DNA of 64,000 nucleotides from AP-16 sp046727735 (GTDB lineage Bacteria; Pseudomonadota; Alphaproteobacteria; Rhizobiales; Xanthobacteraceae). Numbering within the stretch: position 1 is the stretch's first letter; the number at the start of each line of letters is the position of its first letter. This document shows, in pieces, positions 35,815 through 43,664 of this stretch. The stretch spans positions 40,151 through 104,150 of the forward strand of contig JBKPDF010000025.1 of assembly GCA_046727735.1 (NCBI GenBank), in the 5' to 3' direction. The position numbers and the translations under genes are program-made. The notes below the pieces were generated by a model. It ran no database searches and was not told the origin of the DNA. It saw nothing but the letters and a program-made list of their open reading frames with translations.

Positions 35815-35847
35815 CTAGCCTTGGTATCAAAGGAGAACCGAGGCTAG
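35815..35847. promoter_or_regulatory. Inverted repeat, candidate HxlR operator
   Basis: CTAGCCTTGGT and ACCGAGGCTAG are inverted copies (10 of 11 positions) separated by 11 bases. The element lies immediately upstream of the hxlR start codon and in the shared hxlR-pirin promoter region, and the left arm overlaps the hxlR ribosome site. This placement suits autorepression and control of pirin. Binding is inferred. Confidence 0.65.
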
Positions 35848-35946
35848 CGGTCGCGATCCTTATCTGCAAGTCCGGCGTTCCCGAAGCGGCGGGCCGTCAC
35901 GCGGCCGCCGATCCCGTGTAGAATCAACGAGGCGAGAGAGGCGGTC

Positions 35947-36852
35947 ATGTCCATTCGGCCCGTCAAGCGCATTATCCAGTCGCAGCCCGCGATCGAGGGC
36001 GCCGGCGTCAGGCTGCGCCGCGCGTTCGGCTTCGGCGACACCGCTGAATTCGACCCATTCCTTTTGCTCGACGATTTTCGCAACGACCGACCGGAGGATT
36101 ATCGCGCCGGCTTTCCCTGGCACCCGCACCGCGGCATCGAGACCATCACCTACGTGCTCGCCGGGACCGTCGAGCATGGCGACAGCCTCGGCAATCGCGG
36201 CGCGCTCGGGGCCGGCGACGTGCAATGGATGACCGCGGGGCGCGGCATTCTCCACCAGGAGATGCCTCAAGGCGACCCGCAGGGCCGCATGCACGGCTTC
36301 CAGCTCTGGGCCAACCTGCCCTCCTCGCTCAAGATGACGGCGCCGCGGTATCAGGACATCAAGGCCGGCGAAATCCCCGAAATCATCGATGACGACGGCA
36401 CGCGCGTGCGCGTCGTGTGCGGTGAGTTCTGGGGGAAACGTGGGCCGGTCGAAGGCGTCGCGGCCGATCCGCGCTATCTCGACATCTGGGTGCCGCCCGG
36501 CCGGCGCAAAACGCTGCCGGTCGAGACCGAGCGCCACGCCTTCGCTTACGTGTTCGAGGGGTCGGGGAATTTCCGCGCGGCATCGCAGCCGCTCGGTGTG
36601 CTTACGGAAAAAGCCAACCCGGACGGCACCGAGAGCCTCGTGCGCGAGCAGACCGGCAACCGCTCGCTCGTTGTGTTCGACCGCGGCGACGAGGTGACCG
36701 CGCAGGCTGGCGAGGAAGGCATCCGGTTTCTCCTCGTCTCCGGCAAGCCGATCGAGGAGCCGGTCGCGTGGTATGGGCCGATCGTGATGAACACGCAGGC
36801 CGAGCTGCAGCAGGCCTTTACCGAGCTGCACAACGGCACGTTCATCAAGTGA
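35947..36852 (+). CDS. Pirin-family protein (first copy)
   Basis: A 301-residue bicupin protein. FDPFLLLDDFRNDRPEDYRAGFPWHPHRGIETITYVLAG contains two of the metal-binding histidines (HPHRG), and GDVQWMTAGRGILHQEMP gives the third His and Glu. The C-terminal cupin has HAFAYVFEGSGNF. Pirins bind iron and some have quercetinase activity. GAGAGAGG lies upstream of the ATG. Divergence from hxlR suggests joint control. Confidence 0.93.
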   Translation: MSIRPVKRIIQSQPAIEGAGVRLRRAFGFGDTAEFDPFLLLDDFRNDRPEDYRAGFPWHPHRGIETITYVLAGTVEHGDSLGNRGALGAGDVQWMTAGRGILHQEMPQGDPQGRMHGFQLWANLPSSLKMTAPRYQDIKAGEIPEIIDDDGTRVRVVCGEFWGKRGPVEGVAADPRYLDIWVPPGRRKTLPVETERHAFAYVFEGSGNFRAASQPLGVLTEKANPDGTESLVREQTGNRSLVVFDRGDEVTAQAGEEGIRFLLVSGKPIEEPVAWYGPIVMNTQAELQQAFTELHNGTFIK

Positions 36853-36865
36853 GCGGCGGCGTGGA

Positions 36866-36933
36866 TACGCGGGTCGCCCCGGGTCTTCCTACGCCCCGTC
36901 AGTCGGGTTGATAACCCGGGGACGCGCATGACG
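36866..36933. repeat. Degenerate family A palindrome
   Basis: GATACGCGGGTCGCCCCGGG and the opposite GATAACCCGGGGACGCGCATGACG retain the arms of the family A element in a decayed form. It separates pirin 1 from the hydrolase gene. Confidence 0.55.
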
Positions 36934-37007
36934 AATTCGGAGCTTCCTTTGGGTTCCTAAACGACGGGTGCGCGACGGCCGGAACCACACGTCGAGGGCG
37001 ATGACAT

Positions 37008-37970
37008 ATGCTTCGACCAACGCTGATCGCTGCCCTCGCCGCGGCCCTGCTCGCTTGGCCCGCCGCCGCGCAGGTGCAGCCGTTCCCGCGCAGCTTTCGC
37101 ACGCAGGAGATCGCCGCGAACGGCGCGACCATCCACGTGCGGATCGGGGGCAATGGGCCGGCGGTCGTGCTGCTCCACGGGTACGGCGAAACCGGCGACA
37201 TGTGGGCGCCGCTGGCCGCCGAACTGGCAGCCGACCACCTCGTCGTCGTACCCGACCTGCGCGGCATGGGCCTCTCTTCGCGTCCGGCGAGCGGATACGA
37301 CAAGAAGACTCAGGCGGCGGATGTCGCGGGCGTGCTCGATGCGCTCAAGATCGACAAAATCGATCTGGTCACCCACGACATCGGCAACATGGTCGGCTAT
37401 GCGTTCGCCGCCCAATATCCCGATCGTGTCACCAAGTTCGTGCTGATGGATGCGCCGCTGCCCGGCATAGGGCCCTGGGAAGAGATCGCTCGCAGCCGAG
37501 CGCTGTGGCACTTCTCGTTCGGCGGACCCGACGCCGAGCGATTGGTCGCCGGACGCGAGCGAATCTATCTCGACCGTTTCTGGAACGAATTCTCCGCCGA
37601 TCCGAAGAAATTCACGGAGGCGTCCCGGCGACACTACGCGAAACTCTATGCCCGACCCGGCGCCATGCGTGCCGGCTTTGCGCAATTCGCCGCGTTCGAT
37701 CAGGACGCGCGCGACAATCGAGCTTTCCTTGCGAAGGGCAAGCTGACGATGCCGGTCCTCGCCATCGGCGGCGAGAAGTCGTTCGGACCGACCATGGCGG
37801 CGGTCATGCGTGCTGCTGCGACCGACGTACAGGAGGCCGTGATCGCCAATTCCGGCCATTGGCTGATGGAAGAACAGCCGCAAGCCACGATGGCGGCGGT
37901 GCGAGCTTTCCTTCAGGGCAGCGCCAACGGCGCCCCGCGGCCGCCTGACAGAAAGAGTGATCTGCGTTAG
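37008..37970 (+). CDS. Secreted epoxide hydrolase/dehalogenase-like alpha/beta hydrolase
   Basis: A 320-residue protein with a signal peptide (LIAALAAALLAWPAAAQ). The hydrolase core has VVLLHGYGETGDMW, VVPDLRGMGLSSRP, and a nucleophile elbow THDIGNMVGY in which the nucleophile is Asp rather than Ser, the pattern of epoxide hydrolases and haloacid/haloalkane dehalogenases. The base is His in IANSGHWLMEE. It lies between two pirin genes on the same strand. Confidence 0.9.
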   Translation: MLRPTLIAALAAALLAWPAAAQVQPFPRSFRTQEIAANGATIHVRIGGNGPAVVLLHGYGETGDMWAPLAAELAADHLVVVPDLRGMGLSSRPASGYDKKTQAADVAGVLDALKIDKIDLVTHDIGNMVGYAFAAQYPDRVTKFVLMDAPLPGIGPWEEIARSRALWHFSFGGPDAERLVAGRERIYLDRFWNEFSADPKKFTEASRRHYAKLYARPGAMRAGFAQFAAFDQDARDNRAFLAKGKLTMPVLAIGGEKSFGPTMAAVMRAAATDVQEAVIANSGHWLMEEQPQATMAAVRAFLQGSANGAPRPPDRKSDLR

Positions 37971-38005
37971 GCGCGGTCAACGCAACACAAAGACGGGAGG
38001 ATGCA

Positions 38006-38926
38006 ATGAGCTGGATGCCCGACAAGGATCCGATCCTGGGCGACAAGCGCTCCTGCGATGCCCTCGAGCTCGTCGTCGTTCCGCGGGTGCGCGATCTCGG
38101 CGACGGGTTTTCCGTGCGCCGCGCGTTGCCGCACGGCAAACGGCAGATGGTCGGTCCGTTCATTTTCTTCGATCAAATGGGGCCGGTGCAGTTCGTCGCC
38201 GGGCAAGGCCTCGACGTGCGGCCGCACCCGCATATCGGACTGGCGACCGTCACCTATTTGTTCGACGGCCGGGTCATGCACCGCGACAGCGAGGGCAATG
38301 CGCGGGAGATCACGCCGGGCGCCATGAATCTGATGACCGCGGGACGCGGCATCGCGCATTCCGAGCGCAGCCCGGCGGCCGCGCGCCAGGGCGGCGAGGC
38401 AATGTTCGGCATCCAGAGCTGGATCGCGCTGCCGCAGGAGAAAGAAGAGACCGCGCCGTCATTCCAGCATTTCGACGCCGCGAGCCTGCCGCTCGTCGAG
38501 GACGGTGGCGTGCGCGCGCGGGTGATCGCCGGCGCCGCATTCGGTCGACGATCTCCCGTCGGCATGCTTTCGGAATGGCTCTATGCCGAAGTGCTGCTCG
38601 CGGCCGGCGCGAGCGCGCCGCTCGATGCCGACCAGGAGGAGCGCGCGATCTACATTGCCGAGGGCGAGGTCGAGATCGCCGGCGATAGTTTCGAGGGCCC
38701 GCGACTTCTCGTATTCCGTCCGGGCGACCGCATCACGGTGCGCGCGAAAAGCCCGGCCCGTATGATGTTTCTCGGCGGCGCGGCGCTCGAGGGCCCGCGC
38801 TACATCTGGTGGAATTTCGTGTCTTCGCGCAAGGAGCGGATCGAGCAGGCCAAGGAAGACTGGAAGACCGCAAAATTCGCGCCGGTGCCGGGCGAGACCG
38901 AATTCATCCCGCTGCCGGAAAGCTGA
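38006..38926 (+). CDS. Pirin-family protein (second copy)
   Basis: A 306-residue bicupin of a different pirin subgroup from the first copy. VGPFIFFDQMGP and LDVRPHPHIGLATVTYLFDG hold two metal-binding histidines; MNLMTAGRGIAHSERSP gives the third His and Glu. The C-terminal cupin domain includes LDADQEERAIYIAEGEVEIAG. The 35-base gap after the hydrolase suggests one operon. A strong GGGAGG ribosome site is present. Confidence 0.93.
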   Translation: MSWMPDKDPILGDKRSCDALELVVVPRVRDLGDGFSVRRALPHGKRQMVGPFIFFDQMGPVQFVAGQGLDVRPHPHIGLATVTYLFDGRVMHRDSEGNAREITPGAMNLMTAGRGIAHSERSPAAARQGGEAMFGIQSWIALPQEKEETAPSFQHFDAASLPLVEDGGVRARVIAGAAFGRRSPVGMLSEWLYAEVLLAAGASAPLDADQEERAIYIAEGEVEIAGDSFEGPRLLVFRPGDRITVRAKSPARMMFLGGAALEGPRYIWWNFVSSRKERIEQAKEDWKTAKFAPVPGETEFIPLPES

Positions 38927-38974
38927 AGTTTTCGTCAATATCGGCGCCGGCTGTTCCGCCGCGGAATATCTGAA

Positions 38975-39105
38975 TCGGCCTTTACGGACCCAAAAGATGC
39001 TATTGATGACGCGCCGTCTTCATACGGGGGCATGTCGCGCGTTTATTCGGCAGCATCGGCTTGATGCCAGCCCATTCGTGATCGGTGAGTTCGTACGCAT
39101 GAATC
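38975..39105 (-). pseudogene. IS5-family transposase N-terminal relic
   Basis: On the minus strand AYELTDHEWAGIKPMLPNK is the conserved start of IS5-family transposases, and a second frame continues RVINSIFWVR, matching the next conserved block. A frameshift, stop codons and loss of the catalytic part show that it is a fragment of under 50 codons. A short inverted repeat (GAATCAAGC / GGCTTGAATC) next to it at 39100-39128 may be the old element end. Confidence 0.8.
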
Positions 39106-39165
39106 AAGCTGCGGTTTAGAGGCTTGAATCACGCCCAAGCAGCGCTTAAAGACCGGGAGGCAAGT

Positions 39166-39525
39166 ATGCGTCCGTTTGTTATTGGTCTTTCCATCCTAGT
39201 CCTCACAATTGCATCAGCTCAAGCGCAAGAATGCAGTCGTGTTGGGGCTGAAACCTGCATGAATGGGGCCATATACCAGTGCATGCAGACTGGGGGAGTG
39301 AAGGGTTGGATCCTGCGAGCCCCCTATGAGAAATGCCAGGTTCAGGGAAGAAGTTGCGCGGAGATGGCGCGAGAGTTCGAGGCGCAGGTCGCTGTCTTCA
39401 ATCGCAAATGCACGGGAGTGGGCTCGGTCTCTCAAGCTGCCCTCTATCGTCAGTGCGCGGACGAGAAGCAAGCGCTTGCCTCCGAGCAAGCGCGAATTTG
39501 CGCGCGCTGTCCTGGCTGCAAGTGA
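39166..39525 (+). CDS. Small secreted cysteine-rich protein
   Basis: A 119-residue protein with a signal peptide (MRPFVIGLSILVLTIASAQAQ). The mature part has nine cysteines, including CSRVGAETC, YQCMQ and the final ARICARCPGCK, so several disulfides are likely in the periplasm or outside the cell. GGGAGG precedes the ATG by five bases. Composition is more A/T-rich than the nearby pirins, and an IS relic lies next to it, consistent with transfer. No family recognised. Confidence 0.78.
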   Translation: MRPFVIGLSILVLTIASAQAQECSRVGAETCMNGAIYQCMQTGGVKGWILRAPYEKCQVQGRSCAEMAREFEAQVAVFNRKCTGVGSVSQAALYRQCADEKQALASEQARICARCPGCK

Positions 39526-39695
39526 GGCGCGCGGCCAGACCGCCGCGCAAGCTGCTTGAGAATTGCCCTCGAGATCAAGGACGTCCCTGGTTCCCCAACC
39601 GGCCCTGATGTGGGCTCCGATATAAAGCCCGTCCAAGAATAAGGGGCGGGTGTCGCGGTCGGGCCTTGCCCCGGCCGACACCCCCCAGATGCCTC

Positions 39696-39905
39696 TCAAC
39701 GGATCATGTTGCGCAACCTCTCTTCGGGCGGCGCCATGCCTGCTTCAACCAGCACGCCCGTGTACTTGCCGTTGTCCTGACGAAGGTGACGGATGGCCTT
39801 GTGGCCAGCGCTGTCGTACCACGCCTTCGCCGCCTCCATGGACGGCCACTCCGCTACGAACACCCCCTGATAGTTGACCTGCGCGCCCACCGGCAGTTCC
39901 GAGTT
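39696..39905 (-). pseudogene. 5'-truncated DUF1330-like gene
   Basis: The minus strand reads VAEWPSMEAAKAWYDSAGHKAI and KYTGVLVEAG, the C-terminal half of DUF1330 (dimeric alpha-beta barrel) proteins. The N-terminal half is replaced by the short repeat starting at 39907. The rest of the 39526-40092 spacer shows no other gene. Confidence 0.65.
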
Positions 39906-39906
39906 T

Positions 39907-39985
39907 GGCACCGAGCTGCCTATCCGCGATGTCCGCTTTCGCGGTGAACATCGAGGGTAGAGCGGACTGGATCCTGACATCGCAG
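39907..39985 (+). repeat. Short dispersed repeat, copy 1
   Basis: About 79 bases starting GGCACCGAGCTGCCTATCC and containing GTCCGCTTTCGCGGTGAACA. A second, direct copy lies at 40772-40850. GTCCGCT and AGCGGAC within it can form a short hairpin. Confidence 0.8.
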
Positions 39986-40092
39986 AATCGATGCAGATGA
40001 CCCATTCCGGACCTTGACAACCACCGCACCGAGTTGCCAATTCACGGCCTTCCGGAAAATGCCGGCCGGCCTTCGCGCATTGGATCTGCGTT

Positions 40093-40602
40093 CTACGCCC
40101 GCTTCGATTTTTTGACCAAAGCCTCCGCCTGCCCGGCTCCCGCGATCGGCAGCTTGCTTGGATCCAGAAGGCCGATCTGGGCGAGGACGCAGGCCTGATC
40201 CCAATAAATGTGCTCGTGAGCGATCTTGTCCCCCTTGAACTTCATGACCACGACGTGCGGCACCGCGACCTTTCGGCCAGTCGGCGCGATACCGGGAAGC
40301 ATGTAATCGACGGGACGGTCGTGCGTGAAATACATGATAAGCTCGTCTACCACTTGGTCTTTCCCCACCGTGCGTGAGATCTGCTCGATCCGCGTATCGG
40401 GGGGCATTTTACCGACGAAGTGATGAGTGTAGAAATCAATCACGCCTGCATGCCCGTCCCCGCCCGTGAGTGTGGGCACATTGTGTACATACGGGTCGGC
40501 GATCATCGTCTTCATCGTCGCCGTGACATCGTGGTCGACAAATTCATGCCGGACGTGAGCGTCGAAAACTGCGCCCAGGTCCGCTTCGCTCGCGTCTTCC
40601 AT
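40093..40602 (-). CDS. NTF2-like / SnoaL-type protein
   Basis: A 169-residue protein from the ATG at 40602, which has an AGGAGAAG site. The alpha+beta cone fold of the NTF2/SnoaL family is suggested by DAHVRHEFVDHDVTATMKTM, YVHNVPTLTGGDG, VIDFYTHHFVG and MKFKGDKIAHEHIYWDQACVL. Members include polyketide cyclases and dehydratases or are orphan proteins. It lies between two direct copies of a short repeat. Confidence 0.85.
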   Translation of the reverse strand: MEDASEADLGAVFDAHVRHEFVDHDVTATMKTMIADPYVHNVPTLTGGDGHAGVIDFYTHHFVGKMPPDTRIEQISRTVGKDQVVDELIMYFTHDRPVDYMLPGIAPTGRKVAVPHVVVMKFKGDKIAHEHIYWDQACVLAQIGLLDPSKLPIAGAGQAEALVKKSKRA

Positions 40603-40771
40603 ATCAGCTTCTCCTGATTGTCGGTTCACGGCCAAAGCAATACTTAGCAGCCTACGTCGCGCCGCCATGGCATGCTTACCCCATGGATTGTACACCGAAC
40701 AGTACCAGCGTGAATGGCGCGCCGGGCTGACAATTCCCTCCTGGCGGCTGGATCATGGGATGTCGCGCTGT

Positions 40772-40850
40772 GGCACTGAGCTGCCTATCCGGAATGTCCG
40801 CTTTCACGGTGAATATTGGGGGTAGAGCGGACTGGACGCTGACACGCGGA
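40772..40850 (+). repeat. Short dispersed repeat, copy 2
   Basis: GGCACTGAGCTGCCTATCC and the following TGTCCGCTTTCACGGTGAA match copy 1 with few changes. The 40603-41034 spacer otherwise holds nothing identifiable. Confidence 0.8.
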
Positions 40851-41034
40851 AAATGGCGACATTGACCCCGAGCCGGCGACTGGGTCATGCTCCTGTTATT
40901 GCTCCGGGGAGACCGTGAGCCCTGGTTGGACGGATGACGAATTGACCATGACCGGGGGATTTTGGAAGACCAAAGAGTCCTATGTGTATCAGATCTCCAA
41001 ACATTGTATGGATGATCGAAGAAGAACAACACCA

Positions 41035-42234
41035 ATGCGGTATGCTGTGCATTTCGCCATGATTGCTGCCGCCTCGCTCTGCCTCCAAGGCACGTATGGA
41101 CACGCGCAGCTTTCGAAGAAAACCGTGAAAATCGGCGTCCTTACCGACATGTCGGGTCTGTATTCCGATCTCAGTGGAATTGGGTCGGTTGTGGCCGCGC
41201 AAATGGCCGCGGAAGACTTTGGCGGTACGGTCCTCGGCAAGAAGATCGAGATCATCGCAGCGGATCATCAAAACAAGCCGGACATTGGCGCGAACATTGC
41301 TCGCAAGTGGATCGATCGACAGAGGGTCGATGCGATCGCGGATGTGCCGGTTTCCTCGATCGCCTTTGCCGTTCAACAGATCACGAAAGAGAAGAATCGA
41401 GTGCTCTTGATCTCTTCTTCAGGTTCCTCCGACCTGACCGGCAAAGCCTGCTCTCCGGTCAGCGTGCACTGGACCTATGATACCTATGCTTTGGCGCAGA
41501 CGGCCGGAAAGGCCATCATCGAGCAAGGTGGAGACACCTGGTTCTTCATCACTGCGGACTATGCGTTCGGGCATGCGTTGGAGCGGGACACAGCGGCGAT
41601 CGTCAAGGCGCAAGGCGGCAAAGTACTGGGTAGTGTCCGGCATCCGCAGGCTACCCCCGATTTTTCCTCCTTCCTGCTTCAGGCACAAGCATCCAAGGCA
41701 AAGGTCATCGGACTGGCGAACGCTGGCGGCGATACCATAAACTCGGTCAAACAGGCCAATGAGTTCGGCATCGTGGGTCCACAGAAGATCGTCGGTTTGC
41801 TGACGTACATTTCGGACGTGCATGGCATGGGTCTCAAGAACGCCAAGGGTCTTATTCTCGCGTCGGCGTTCTATTGGGACCTATCCGATGAAACACGCGC
41901 ATGGACGAAGCGCTTCATGGACCGAGCCAAGAAGGTGCCGACGATGGCGAACGCCGGGACCTATGGCGCGGTGCTGCATTATCTGAAGGCGATCAAGGAG
42001 GCCGGGACCGACGAAGCAAGGGCCGTGGTCCGGAAAATGAAGGAGATTCCCATCAATGATTTTTTCACGAAAGACGGCCGCGTGCGTGAAGACGGGCGCG
42101 TGATCCGGAACATGTATCTGTTCCAGGTGAAGTCTCCGGAAGAGTCGAAATACGCTTATGATTACTACAAGCTGCTCAAGACCGTAGCCGGCGACGAGGA
42201 TTCCGACCCATGGCGCACGGTGGTTGTCCGATGA
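41035..42234 (+). CDS. Branched-chain amino-acid-type (LivK-like) substrate-binding protein, orphan
   Basis: A 399-residue periplasmic protein with a signal peptide (MRYAVHFAMIAAASLCLQGTYGHAQ). The type I binding fold shows as VKIGVLTDMSGLYSDLSGIGSV, IIAADHQNKPDIGANIARKWID, and WTYDTYALAQTAGKAIIEQGG. No permease or ATPase is adjacent. Base composition is visibly less GC-rich than the conserved chromosome on either side. The ligand is unknown; many such orphans bind amino acids or aromatic acids. Confidence 0.93.
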   Translation: MRYAVHFAMIAAASLCLQGTYGHAQLSKKTVKIGVLTDMSGLYSDLSGIGSVVAAQMAAEDFGGTVLGKKIEIIAADHQNKPDIGANIARKWIDRQRVDAIADVPVSSIAFAVQQITKEKNRVLLISSSGSSDLTGKACSPVSVHWTYDTYALAQTAGKAIIEQGGDTWFFITADYAFGHALERDTAAIVKAQGGKVLGSVRHPQATPDFSSFLLQAQASKAKVIGLANAGGDTINSVKQANEFGIVGPQKIVGLLTYISDVHGMGLKNAKGLILASAFYWDLSDETRAWTKRFMDRAKKVPTMANAGTYGAVLHYLKAIKEAGTDEARAVVRKMKEIPINDFFTKDGRVREDGRVIRNMYLFQVKSPEESKYAYDYYKLLKTVAGDEDSDPWRTVVVR

Positions 42235-42325
42235 TCGCCGAGAAGAGGGGTTGAGGGGGCACTGTTGCGGCCGGGTTTCAGCATTACGCGTGAAGACGGA
42301 GACGGACAATGATGGGGCCATTAAA

Positions 42326-42885
42326 TTTGACTACCGCATTCGAAGTTCCACTGACGCACGCCGACGAGGTGATTCAGTGAACCTTTTTGTTGCGGTTCAT
42401 GAGTCAGGTTATGGCACGAGGCCGACCTCGATGCATGTCCGCTTTCATGTCGGCTCTTGCAGCCGACATGGCAAATTTATCAGTACAGCTCTAGTCATTT
42501 TTCGGTGTCGTCTGCGTGCGGTGCCGTAGTCCCGCGATTGCCTGCCAAGCCCGCAAATGACGTTGCCAGCGTCGTCGCCATGGTAACATCTTCCATGCAA
42601 AAGGGCCGCAACCGTCGAACTCAAACACCGATGAGCGAAGCCTATCCGTTCCAAAGCACGCAACACGAGCGGCAGCGGCTGATCGCGCAAGACGGCTTGC
42701 TCGCCCGACGCAGCGGCTGTTCGAGAACGCCGGCATCAGGGCGGGCATGCACATCCTCGACATCGGCTCGGGTGCGGGCGACGTCGCGTTGCTGGCGGCG
42801 CGGGCGGCAGGACCGCGCGGCCGCGTCACCGGAATCGACCGTGATCCGGCGCAAGCGACGTTCGCGACGCAACGCGCCGCCCAGA
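42326..42885 (+). repeat. Direct segmental duplication, copy 1
   Basis: About 560 bases repeated in direct orientation at 45441-46002. The shared part includes a hairpin CATGTCGGCT / AGCCGACATG (42446-42470), a long identical stretch through TTTTTCGGTGTCGTCTGCG, and the start of a methyltransferase gene. The outer left edge is more diverged than the right. Confidence 0.88.
42631..42885 (+). pseudogene. Truncated, frameshifted methyltransferase (copy 1)
   Basis: The sequence matches the start of the intact gene at 45751. A 4-base loss near 42709 (GCCCGACGC against GCCCGATCGACGC) shifts the frame, so the motif I region HILDIGSGAGDVALL is out of frame with the start. Similarity stops near 42885, about a third of the way into the gene. 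It cannot give an active enzyme. Confidence 0.88.
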
Positions 42886-42952
42886 TTCCGCTCCAAGACC
42901 AACCAGGTCCGCTTCTTCGGCTGAAGCAGAGGTTTCGGAAGGGAGCAAGTTA

Positions 42953-43630
42953 ATGCGAGAAAAAATCCTGGCGTGGCTCGTTCAAGCGGCTCCCTTCGGC
43001 TTTGCGGCTGCTCTGGCCTTAGTCCCAACACCGATTGGAGCAGTCAGCAACGAGCCCCCGAGCACGCAGCAAACGGAGCAGGACCGTTGCAAATTCTTGA
43101 TGGAGAATATCAATGGCATAATTTTGAGTCTGAATCCCGACGGCAAGATCACGTCTCTAAATCACTACGGCCAGAGCTTCTTTGGGTATTACGAAAAGGA
43201 GATTCTAGACAAGCCTATGTTGGGTACACTCACACCTCCTACCGGCTTCAAAGGCCGAGATCTGTCGACATATCTGGCAGGTCTCGTGCGCCACCCGGAT
43301 CGCTACGCCTTCAGTGTGAATGAAAATATGCGGCGCAGCGGCGAGCGGGTCACGATATTCTGGGCCAACAAGGGTATTTTGGACGATCACGGGGAGGTGC
43401 GAGAGGTTCTCAGGGTCGGCCTGGATATTACCGAAAGACAACGTCGGCTCCGGGCCGCGGCCCAGGAGCTTCGAAGCATTGGCACGATGTTGGAAGATCG
43501 GTCCTGGGTCCAACGGAAGAAGCTCAAAGAGATCACGAGCCGGATCGAAGAGATTAGTCAGGAGATGGAAAGGCCATGGCTGGAAAGCGAATCGGGAATG
43601 TTTGAGAGCGTGGCGCCCCCTGGTCGTTAA
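42953..43630 (+). CDS. PAS-domain protein with N-terminal membrane or signal segment
   Basis: A 225-residue protein. A hydrophobic N-terminus (LVQAAPFGFAAALALVP) is followed by a PAS domain: FLMENINGIILSLNPDGKITSLN, FFGYYEKEILDKPML and then a PAC-type end VREVLRVGLDITERQRR. The last about 60 residues form a charged helix (coiled-coil-like). There is no kinase, cyclase or DNA-binding domain, so it must signal through a partner or is a truncated sensor. It is convergent with the SulP gene. Lower GC than the surroundings. Confidence 0.8.
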   Translation: MREKILAWLVQAAPFGFAAALALVPTPIGAVSNEPPSTQQTEQDRCKFLMENINGIILSLNPDGKITSLNHYGQSFFGYYEKEILDKPMLGTLTPPTGFKGRDLSTYLAGLVRHPDRYAFSVNENMRRSGERVTIFWANKGILDDHGEVREVLRVGLDITERQRRLRAAAQELRSIGTMLEDRSWVQRKKLKEITSRIEEISQEMERPWLESESGMFESVAPPGR

Positions 43631-43664
43631 ACATTGTCGGGAGCATCGTGATCGAAGAGAGCGC

